A model generated the notes under the pieces. That model worked only from the letters and a program-made list of their open reading frames with translations. It searched no databases and was not told the origin of the DNA. A stretch of 21,337 nucleotides of DNA from CAYLYM01 sp964387645 (GTDB taxonomy: Bacteria > Calditrichota > Calditrichia > RBG-13-44-9). The stretch is taken from assembly GCA_964387645.1 (NCBI GenBank), contig CAYLYM010000066.1, positions 1-21,337 on the forward strand, written 5' to 3'. Positions within the stretch are counted from its first letter, which is position 1; each line of letters opens with the position of its first letter. This document shows, piece after piece, positions 14,654-21,337 of the stretch. The position numbers and the translations under genes are program-made.

Positions 14654-17600
14654 TTAAATTTTCGCAAAGAACGTTCTGATCTTCTCACCGATTTGTTCAA
14701 ATATGACGTAAATAATGGGAATAATAATCAAGGTGAGAATGGTACTGGTAGTCAATCCACCGATGACTGCCCGTGCCAGCGGCGCCCAGTTTTCTGAACC
14801 GCTTCCCAGTTTTAACGCCAGAGGAACCATTCCCAGAACGGTTGTTGTTGCCGTCATTAAAACTGGACGCAATCGAACTCTACCCCCCTCTTCAACCGCT
14901 TCGTACAATCCCTTACCCTTGCGTCTTAACTGGTTTATGTAATCTACCAATACAATTCCGTTATTCACTACAATACCCGTTAACATAACTATGCCAACCA
15001 GGGCCATGACGCTTAGAGTGGTGCCAGTAATAAATAGCATTAAAAATACACCAATGATAGAAAGCGGAACAGTAAACATAATCATAAAAGGATCAATGAG
15101 TGATTCAAATTGCGAAGCCATAATCATGTACACCAGAACAATTGCAGCAAAAAAAGCAATTGTAAGATAAAAGAAAGATTCCTGCTGATCTTCAGCCGTT
15201 CCACCAATTATCACCTGAAATTCTGGAGGAATGGAAGTGTTATTAATAATGTTCTTTATTTTTCGTACAGCACTGGATAAATCAATACCCGAAAGATCGC
15301 AACCGATGGAAACGTACCTTTCTTGATTCTCACGGAAAATTGTGGTGGGAGCATTCCCTTCTTCGATTCTGGCTACCTGTTGAAGCTGAATCATTTTTCC
15401 ACTAATAGTGGGAATAAGCAAGTTTTTCAAAGCCTCTTTACTTTGCCGATAAGGCTTGTCTAATTGGACAAATATATCGTATTCATCGCCAGCTTCCCGA
15501 TATCTGGCGGCTACTTTTCCTTGAATAGCGGTTGAAATGATGTCGGCTACCTGAAGCACACTCAACTTAAGATCATTCAGTCGCCTAATATCAGGAATAA
15601 TCCGAAGTTCTTTTCCACCTTCTTTAACATTTATATCGATATCGACTAACCCGGGAATTTCCTCCATTTGTTTTTTAATATTCTCTGCAATTATTTTTGA
15701 CTGAACAAGGTCGTGTCCAAAAATCTTGACTTCGATGGCTCTTTCGGTTGAGAACATCCCTGATTGAATAAACTGGTACGTAATTCCTGGTATTTTGTCG
15801 AGCTCTTTACGAATTTCGTCTTCAATCTCAAACTGTGATCTTGATCGCTGTTCCATCGGTGTTAGTCGTATCCGAAAGTTTATGGCATCGCTGCCCGATC
15901 CGCCAAAAAGAGCAAAAACACCTTCGCCCGAACCAAAAATAGCCAATACGTCTGTGGCTTCTGGCACTTTTTCTTTTACAATTTCTTCTAATTCTAAAAC
16001 AGTAAGTCTTGTTTGATTAAGCGGTGTACCCTTTTCCCGAAAAATGTTGATGGCAATAAAACCTTCGTCCGATTTCGGTAAAAATTCACCACCAATGAAA
16101 GGAATAAGTCCCAGCGAAAGCAGGAAAGCCACTGTGGTCACCAGTAACACTGTTTTCTTGTGATGTAATGACCAGTGGAGAATCTTACTGTATCTTGAAG
16201 TAAGCGATTCCAGAAAATGGGTAATTTTAGATTTCAATTTACCGAAGCGCACTTTGGTCATCTCCGACTCTAATCTGAGAATTCGTGAACCCAGCATGGG
16301 CACCAGAGTTAAAGCGATTACCAGAGAAGCGAATAAACTGAACGTGATGGTGACAACCATATCATTGAATAATTCTCCAGCAATACCTGGAACAAACAGC
16401 ACCGGGAAAAAGACACCAATGGTAGTAAGCGTGGAAGCCGTAATGGCCATACCCACTTCCGAAGCTCCCACATTGGCGGACGTAATGCGATCCTCTCCTA
16501 ACTCGCGATGTCTATAAATGTTTTCCAGCACAACGATAGAATTATCGACTAACATACCTATAGCAAGAGCCAGTCCTGCCATTGACACAATGTTCAAGGT
16601 AAGATTAGATAGCATCATCACTGCAAAGGTCGAAATAACTGAAACCGGGATGGCCAGTCCCATAATAATGCTTCCACGAATATTTCGCAGGAAAAAATAA
16701 ATCACCAGAAAAGCCAGAACGAAAGCAATAAAAGCGGTATTACCAAGATTACTGATAGAGCGCAATATGTATTCAGATTGGTCATACACGATTTTAAGTT
16801 CCACATCTTCTGGTAGTATTTCCTTGATTTCAGTAAGCGCCTTCCGGACATTATTGCAGGCCTGAACGGTATTGGCATCCGATTGTTTAAATATCCGTAA
16901 ATAAACGCTTTGATTGTAATTAGTTCGAACGTCGCCTCTTACCTCCTTGTAACCATCTTCAACCAGCGCTACATCTTTCACCAGTAATGGTCGATTATTT
17001 TCATATTTAATAACAGCATTTTTAATTTGATCGATGGATTGAAATTCACTGGAAATGTGTAGATTGAAGTTGGTTGTTTTCGTTTCGATATTTCCGGCTG
17101 GAAACATTCCGCTGGCAGCTTGTATGGCTCGAACCACATCAGTTGGCGAAAGGTGATGGGCTGCCAGGAAAACCGGATTCAGTTTGACATTAATTTGTCG
17201 TTGTAAACCACCGTAAGTTTCAACGCTGGCAATGCCTTCTACCCGCTCTAAGAGTGGTTCAATGCGATCTTTTCCAAGTTGCCGGAGTTCTGCCGGTCCC
17301 ATTGTAGGGGAATTCAATAGCATAAAAATAACAGGCATCATCGAAGGATCAAAAGCAAACGTCAACGGTTCGCTGGCCTCTTCTGGTAAATAATCCCGTA
17401 TCAGATCAATTCTCTTGCGAACATCTACTTCAGCCTTGTCGATGTCGGTACCCCAGTCAAATTCCAATAAGGTTAAACATACTCCCTGGGAAACCTGGGA
17501 AGAGACTTTGACCACATTTTTAGTAGCAGAAACTGCTTCTTCTAACGGACGGGCAATAAGATTTTCGATATCTTCAGGTCCAACCCCCTCATATTGGGTA

Positions 17601-17743
17601 ATCACTCCAATTACAGGAAAATCAATATCCGGAAAAAGATCTATTTTTAATTGAGAAAAAGAAAAGAAGGCAAAACCAATGACGATTAGATAGATCATTG
17701 TCAAGGTGATGCGCTTCTTTATGGAAATTTCTACTAATTTCAT
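14654..17743 (-). CDS. RND-family efflux permease (HAE-1/AcrB type)
   Basis: Inner-membrane proton-driven pump of 1029 residues, full length for the family. The first membrane helix is at about 11-30, followed by the first porter loop starting at KIDLFPDIDFPVI. The central helices include LALAIGMLVDNSIVVLEN (391-408), where the proton-relay motif reads D400-N401 instead of the DD of AcrB; this variant is common among HAE-1 pumps. A second porter loop begins at about residue 550 (GGEFLPKSDEG). The last helix cluster contains GIVMLTGIVVNNGIVLVDYI and RLRPVLMTATTTVLGMVPLAL. Twelve membrane segments are expected. GAGG lies 7 nt before ATG. It is the last gene of the tetR / channel / fusion protein / permease operon, so it probably exports toxic compounds or metabolites across both membranes. 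The substrate is not predictable. Confidence 0.95.
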   Translation of the reverse strand: MKLVEISIKKRITLTMIYLIVIGFAFFSFSQLKIDLFPDIDFPVIGVITQYEGVGPEDIENLIARPLEEAVSATKNVVKVSSQVSQGVCLTLLEFDWGTDIDKAEVDVRKRIDLIRDYLPEEASEPLTFAFDPSMMPVIFMLLNSPTMGPAELRQLGKDRIEPLLERVEGIASVETYGGLQRQINVKLNPVFLAAHHLSPTDVVRAIQAASGMFPAGNIETKTTNFNLHISSEFQSIDQIKNAVIKYENNRPLLVKDVALVEDGYKEVRGDVRTNYNQSVYLRIFKQSDANTVQACNNVRKALTEIKEILPEDVELKIVYDQSEYILRSISNLGNTAFIAFVLAFLVIYFFLRNIRGSIIMGLAIPVSVISTFAVMMLSNLTLNIVSMAGLALAIGMLVDNSIVVLENIYRHRELGEDRITSANVGASEVGMAITASTLTTIGVFFPVLFVPGIAGELFNDMVVTITFSLFASLVIALTLVPMLGSRILRLESEMTKVRFGKLKSKITHFLESLTSRYSKILHWSLHHKKTVLLVTTVAFLLSLGLIPFIGGEFLPKSDEGFIAINIFREKGTPLNQTRLTVLELEEIVKEKVPEATDVLAIFGSGEGVFALFGGSGSDAINFRIRLTPMEQRSRSQFEIEDEIRKELDKIPGITYQFIQSGMFSTERAIEVKIFGHDLVQSKIIAENIKKQMEEIPGLVDIDINVKEGGKELRIIPDIRRLNDLKLSVLQVADIISTAIQGKVAARYREAGDEYDIFVQLDKPYRQSKEALKNLLIPTISGKMIQLQQVARIEEGNAPTTIFRENQERYVSIGCDLSGIDLSSAVRKIKNIINNTSIPPEFQVIIGGTAEDQQESFFYLTIAFFAAIVLVYMIMASQFESLIDPFMIMFTVPLSIIGVFLMLFITGTTLSVMALVGIVMLTGIVVNNGIVLVDYINQLRRKGKGLYEAVEEGGRVRLRPVLMTATTTVLGMVPLALKLGSGSENWAPLARAVIGGLTTSTILTLIIIPIIYVIFEQIGEKIRTFFAKI

Positions 17744-17826
17744 TTTAACCTCATCTTTGATTTCATTCTCATGTTAAGATTTGGCAAAACAAGGCAACTG
17801 AGTTTATCTGAAATTTTTACCCGTTA

Positions 17827-18939
17827 TCACTCGATAATTTTTACTTTCTGTCCATCTCTGACAATTCTTTGACCAACCACCACAACCCGATCGCCATGAT
17901 TGAGACCACGGACAATTTCCACGCGCTCACCCGATTCTAAACCAACTTCCACCGGAGTTAAACGCACCGTTTCTCCTTGAATTACGAAAACATAATATTT
18001 TCTATGGGGGATGGTCTCACCCGTCTCAGGGTCGATATTTATTTCTGTCTGAGTTAAAACGGCATTGTCAGGAAGAACAATGGTATTGGTTTTCTTCCGG
18101 GCTTCTATTTTAAAAAGCCCATAAAGCCCGGAAGCCAGTTCGCCTGCCTTATTTTCAAATAAGACTTCTACCTGAACGGTTCGACTTAAAGGATCAATAG
18201 CCGGATCGATTCGGTTTATTTTGCCTTGAAATTTTTTCTCGGGTAACGAGGGAAACTCTGCAATCACTGTTTGGTCTTGTTGGAGCTGGGAAAGGTAGAT
18301 ATCCGGCACGTAAAGTTTTGCTTTCATCAAAGCCGTATTTATAATTTTAGCCACAGGTTGCCCAACCGGTACCATTTCTCCCTCGTCAAAATAAATACTT
18401 CCTACAATACCATCGAATGGTGCGCGGATAAAACTGTTTTTAAACCGCTCGTTGGCCTGTTCATAAGCAGCTTTCATCTGGTTGAGGGCAGCTTCAACTT
18501 CCTGCATGGTGGATTGCATCTTTTCCCATTGTTGCTGACTAATGGCTTTTTCTTTATATAATCTTTGATAACGTTGATAATCTTGTTTAACCTGAGCATA
18601 ACGCGCTTCGGCCGATGCCAGAGCGGCTTTGGCCTGGTTCAATCCTTCCTTTAAAATCCGATTTTCCAAAATAGCAATCACTTCATCTTTCTGCACCTGA
18701 CTACCAACCTGTTTCCTGATTTTATTCAACTTTTCTGAAATTTTGCTCACAACCACAGCATCGTTCACGGCTTCCAATGTCCCCGTAATTTCGATATTCG
18801 TAGCAATTGTGTCCGGACGCACCTGATAGACACGAACCGGAACAATTGGTTCAACGGCGTCTTCAACTTTTCGTTGACAACTCCAAAAACCTGTAATAAC
18901 CATCATTATTATGAACAAAAACATCCAGGCTTTTCTCAT
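17827..18939 (-). CDS. RND efflux membrane fusion protein (HlyD/AcrA type), lipoprotein
   Basis: Periplasmic adaptor that links the permease to the outer-membrane channel; 370 residues. The signal peptide ends in ITGFWSC, giving a lipidated C21 that would anchor it in the membrane. Two half-lipoyl motifs (about 55-95 and 168-200, the second with FIRAPFDGIVGSIYFDEGEMV) flank a helical hairpin at about 96-166 rich in Ala, Gln and Glu, the part that contacts the channel. A beta-barrel domain and a membrane-proximal domain follow. AAGGAG precedes ATG by 8 nt. It is 23 nt from the channel gene and 83 nt from the permease gene in the same operon. Confidence 0.94.
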   Translation of the reverse strand: MRKAWMFLFIIMMVITGFWSCQRKVEDAVEPIVPVRVYQVRPDTIATNIEITGTLEAVNDAVVVSKISEKLNKIRKQVGSQVQKDEVIAILENRILKEGLNQAKAALASAEARYAQVKQDYQRYQRLYKEKAISQQQWEKMQSTMQEVEAALNQMKAAYEQANERFKNSFIRAPFDGIVGSIYFDEGEMVPVGQPVAKIINTALMKAKLYVPDIYLSQLQQDQTVIAEFPSLPEKKFQGKINRIDPAIDPLSRTVQVEVLFENKAGELASGLYGLFKIEARKKTNTIVLPDNAVLTQTEINIDPETGETIPHRKYYVFVIQGETVRLTPVEVGLESGERVEIVRGLNHGDRVVVVGQRIVRDGQKVKIIE

Positions 18940-18962
18940 TTTTTCACTCCTTCTTAATCCTT

Positions 18963-20309
18963 TTATTCATTTTTATTCCAAATGGTATGAAGCTTACCGA
19001 TGGCTTTCAATAGTTTTAACTGCGAAACATTGTAATTAAATATACCCTTGCGAAACAAAACTTGGCTATTAGTAAACGCTAACTGGGCGTTTAGAACATC
19101 TACCTGAGTACTTAAACCTTCGCGGTAGGTTAAATTTGCCAGACGTAAAGCTTCACGCGCTTCTCTATTGGCCTGTAACAAGCTGGAAATGTTTTCCTTT
19201 GCTTCCTGAAAAGCATGATAACTATTCTCCACTTCTAAAAGCACGGCTTTTTGAAGTTGGGCTAACTGAATTTCTGCTTTTTTGTCTACAATTCGAGCTT
19301 GTTGGTATTCCAGAATTCTTTTACTTCCCTGAAAAAGCGAAAATTGGAGGGCAACTGTCGCAAATTTTGATCGGGTGTAATCATCACGCCCCACATGTAT
19401 ATCCTCTACCTGTGCCTGATGCTGAACGCCAGCATTAAGCACGACCTGAGGTAAAAATCTGGAACCAGCAATAAGTTTCTGGTTCTTTGCTGTTTGCTTC
19501 TGATAATAGGCACCTTTAAGATCCGATCGTTCGGACAATGCCAGCTCTTTTAGATTTTTTAAAGAAAGCTGAGAATATTCGCCCAGAAAATCCATTTGCC
19601 GTAAAGTGTCGAGTATGATCAGGGAATCTGATGGATCAATATTTAAAACAAACTTCAAATTTTCTACAGCCATTTTTTTAGCATTAAAAGCGGAAGTCAA
19701 TTGCGGCAGAGTGGAGGATAGCCGAGATTTGGCTCGTAAATAATCAAGCTGGGAAGCGCTGCCTGCCTGATAAAATTTTTCAACCTGTTCAAAATTTGCT
19801 CTAGCAGCATCTACCGCTTGCTGATTTACTCTTATAAGATCGTTCGCTAACATTATCTGGAAGTAACCTTCAAGCGCTTGTAACACAACCTCTTCTTCCT
19901 TATCCTTCAACATTTCTGCTAAAGATTTCCTGGTATTTCGCTGAATCCGCCAGTTGGCCACCCTCAATCCACCGGTAAACAAAGGAAGTTGCAATTGAAT
20001 GGAATGGGAAAAGTTGTATTCTGTTCCCACGCGAAATCGATTTCCCATAAACACAAATTCAGGTAATTCAATGTTATTCGTTGCTTGAAATTGGTAATTG
20101 ATTGACGGCAAAAAATCAGCAACGGCTTTCCATTCGTTCAGTTTCTGGTGACTATAATCTTGTTTCATCATCTGGAGGTCCAGATTATTCGTTCGGGTAA
20201 TTTCTACCACTTCATCCCATGTTAACGTTATAATTTCGCCAGCGAAGAGGGCAGTTGGGATCACTTGGAAGAAAAGAACAACAAGAAGAAAAAATATTAT
20301 TTTTTTCAT
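18963..20309 (-). CDS. TolC-type outer-membrane efflux protein
   Basis: Outer-membrane channel of the tripartite pump, 448 residues from ATG 20309. I prefer this start to the longer frame from 20327 because GGAGG (20316-20320) lies 6 nt upstream of it, and a typical signal peptide begins right there (MKKIIFFLLVV, cleavage near LFA-GEI at residue 23). The mature protein has the two-fold repeated helical pattern of the OEP family: LTWDEVVEITRTNNLDLQ at the start of the first repeat, AVDAARANFEQVEKFYQAGS, then AREALRLANLTYREGLSTQVDVLNAQ in the second. The start codon follows the tetR stop by 2 nt, with its ribosome binding site inside tetR, so translation is probably coupled. Confidence 0.94.
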   Translation of the reverse strand: MKKIIFFLLVVLFFQVIPTALFAGEIITLTWDEVVEITRTNNLDLQMMKQDYSHQKLNEWKAVADFLPSINYQFQATNNIELPEFVFMGNRFRVGTEYNFSHSIQLQLPLFTGGLRVANWRIQRNTRKSLAEMLKDKEEEVVLQALEGYFQIMLANDLIRVNQQAVDAARANFEQVEKFYQAGSASQLDYLRAKSRLSSTLPQLTSAFNAKKMAVENLKFVLNIDPSDSLIILDTLRQMDFLGEYSQLSLKNLKELALSERSDLKGAYYQKQTAKNQKLIAGSRFLPQVVLNAGVQHQAQVEDIHVGRDDYTRSKFATVALQFSLFQGSKRILEYQQARIVDKKAEIQLAQLQKAVLLEVENSYHAFQEAKENISSLLQANREAREALRLANLTYREGLSTQVDVLNAQLAFTNSQVLFRKGIFNYNVSQLKLLKAIGKLHTIWNKNE

Positions 20310-20311
20310 TA

Positions 20312-20932
20312 TCATCCTCCATTGCACGGATTATTGAAAAAATGTTTTTTCCAGAAATCAAAAACTTTATTAAGATGTTCGTCACTAAACACTTCAGAAT
20401 CGTTTAGAAAAATTTTCCGGAAAGTTAATTGATTCAAGCTACCAAAAATAACATCTGCCAATATGTCAATATCAACCTCTGGTTTAATGTATCCTTTTTC
20501 CTGGGCTTCATTAAGCATATTAGCTAATTCTATTAACAAGGATTTTAAATCACTTATCATCTGCTGTTTGACATTTTCAGGTGTAGATAAAAGATGAATC
20601 ATCAAGTGAAAATGGATAAATTGAGGATATCTTTCAACAAAATATTTACGAGCTTTAATAATTCCATACAAGCGGTCGAAAAAATTATCGTGAGCTTCTA
20701 CAAATTCAGAAATGATATTTTCGGACAAAGTTTTAGAATACTGCAATAACTCGTTTAGGAGGGTTTCCTTATCCTTAAAATAATAATAGAGAGTAGGCTT
20801 TCCCACACCAACAGCTTCACAAATTTCTCTTATAGAGACTCTTTCATATCCCTTTTTTGCAAACAATTCGGCGGCAGTAAAAAAAATACGTGTTTTAGTA
20901 TCTTGTTGTGAGTTAGAAATGGGGTTCATCAT
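20312..20932 (-). CDS. TetR-family transcriptional regulator of the efflux operon
   Basis: 206-residue regulator. The N-terminal helix-turn-helix (about 13-60) is classic TetR: RIFFTAAELFAKKGYERVSI, REICEAVGVGKPTLYYYF, KDKETLLNELL. The rest is a divergent helical ligand-binding and dimerisation domain. It is the first gene of the operon and almost certainly represses it and itself until a ligand, probably a pump substrate, binds. ATG 20932 and ATG 20929 are adjacent; GGAG at 20937-20940 is 4 nt from the first and 7 nt from the second, so the second may be the real start. A palindrome-rich operator candidate lies 18-37 bp upstream. The 3' end carries the ribosome binding site of the channel gene. 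Confidence 0.95.
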   Translation of the reverse strand: MMNPISNSQQDTKTRIFFTAAELFAKKGYERVSIREICEAVGVGKPTLYYYFKDKETLLNELLQYSKTLSENIISEFVEAHDNFFDRLYGIIKARKYFVERYPQFIHFHLMIHLLSTPENVKQQMISDLKSLLIELANMLNEAQEKGYIKPEVDIDILADVIFGSLNQLTFRKIFLNDSEVFSDEHLNKVFDFWKKHFFNNPCNGG

Positions 20933-20950
20933 AAAACTCCTACTTTACTG

Positions 20951-20969
20951 ACCGTTCGGTATACTACCG
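20951..20969 (-). promoter_or_regulatory. TetR-type operator candidate
   Basis: Two overlapping dyads share one arm: ACCG-TT-CGGT (20951-20960) and CGGTA-TAC-TACCG (20957-20969), with a further GACC at 20969-20972. ACCG/CGGT arms are typical of many TetR-family operators. The site lies between the regulator gene and a possible but weak promoter (TTTATA at 20986-20981, TTGAAA at 21011-21006, spacing 19 nt), where bound protein would block transcription of the whole pump operon. Confidence 0.55.
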
Positions 20970-21337
20970 ACCTGAAGACATATAAACGAATTTCAAAAAT
21001 TAAGGTTTCAAAAAATTTTAAAATTAAATATGTCCTACTATGTCGAGATTTACCAAAAATTATCAAACCTAGCCTCAGTTAGTAGAAATTTACCGTACAA
21101 GTAAAAAGAAAACAAAGCATAAGGATTTTACTAAGATAAGTTATAGAATATTAAATAGGAAACATATAAAAATAGTCAGATTTTTTAAATAAGATTGATT
21201 TTTAGAAATACATCTTTCTTATTTCTATCTATTATTGTCATGTGATGTTTGCCGAACGCATGAATTAAATTCATAAATCATATGTTTTAAAAATGATTTA
21301 AATAGACATTGCGAAAAATTTTGTAAGTTATTATATT
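20970..21337. other. AT-rich upstream region at window end
   Basis: No gene is visible. It holds the weak promoter candidate for the efflux operon and two short dyads near the end, ATGAATT-A-AATTCAT (about 21260-21274) and AAATCAT...ATGATTT (about 21275-21299). These are unremarkable in DNA this AT-rich. Confidence 0.35.

Noticed and set aside
16515..16545. D-N instead of D-D in the RND permease proton relay (residues 400-401)
   Set aside because: Differs from AcrB, but GMLVDNSIVVLEN is a common variant among HAE-1 type pumps and is not a sign of inactivity.
20310..20327. Longer start for the TolC-type channel
   Set aside because: The first six codons span its own GGAGG site and overlap tetR; ATG 20309 fits both the ribosome binding site and the signal peptide.
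21260..21299. Short dyads at the window end
   Set aside because: Seven-base AT-only dyads are expected by chance in DNA of this composition, and no gene is next to them.

Overview
The window reads as a piece of chromosome from a Gram-negative, AT-rich bacterium (roughly 40% GC by eye). It carries a tripartite RND efflux pump with a TolC-type outer-membrane channel, lipoprotein and Tat signal peptides, and clear Shine-Dalgarno sites (GGAGG, AAGGAG). The Shine-Dalgarno sites argue against Bacteroidota. A deep FCB-type lineage such as Calditrichota would fit, but this is only a guess. I see no tRNA, rRNA, CRISPR array or intact insertion sequence.

Layout. 1-3094 (minus strand): a two-component pair, made of a CHASE3/PAS histidine kinase cut by the window edge and a NarL/FixJ-type response regulator. 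3095-4114: a long AT-rich intergenic region with promoter-like and palindromic elements. 4115-8795 (plus strand): an aromatic amino acid operon. A 25-residue leader peptide packed with Phe, Trp and Tyr codons is followed by an attenuator, then aroF (DAHP synthase type I-beta), aroA (EPSP synthase), aroC fused to a chorismate mutase domain, and a tyrA-type prephenate dehydrogenase. 9188-11615 (plus): a lipoprotein M19 dipeptidase and an exported protein with thirteen 15-16-residue glycine-rich repeats. 11616-12285: a convergent intergenic stretch with decayed gene fragments. 12286-14456 (minus): an exported DUF2961/GH172 protein and a Tat-exported calcineurin-like phosphoesterase. 14586-20932 (minus): tetR, outer-membrane channel, membrane fusion lipoprotein and RND permease in one operon, with an operator-like palindrome upstream and a terminator at the end.

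The highlight is the aro operon leader. The peptide at 4115-4192 contains the block FWWFSFYYYYF. Directly after its stop codon lie the parts of a classical ribosome-mediated attenuator: segment 1 inside the leader gene, segment 2 abutting the stop codon, a strong intrinsic terminator with an 8-T run, and a 16-bp alternative helix between segment 2 and the terminator. A further copy of the same motif covers the aroF ribosome binding site. This would let one operon sense all three aromatic amino acids at the entry to the pathway. The encoded enzymes run into the pathway (AroF), through its late common steps (AroA, AroC), and out towards tyrosine (fused mutase, TyrA). AroF also carries the N-terminal domain that gives feedback control in related enzymes, so control is probably both transcriptional and allosteric.
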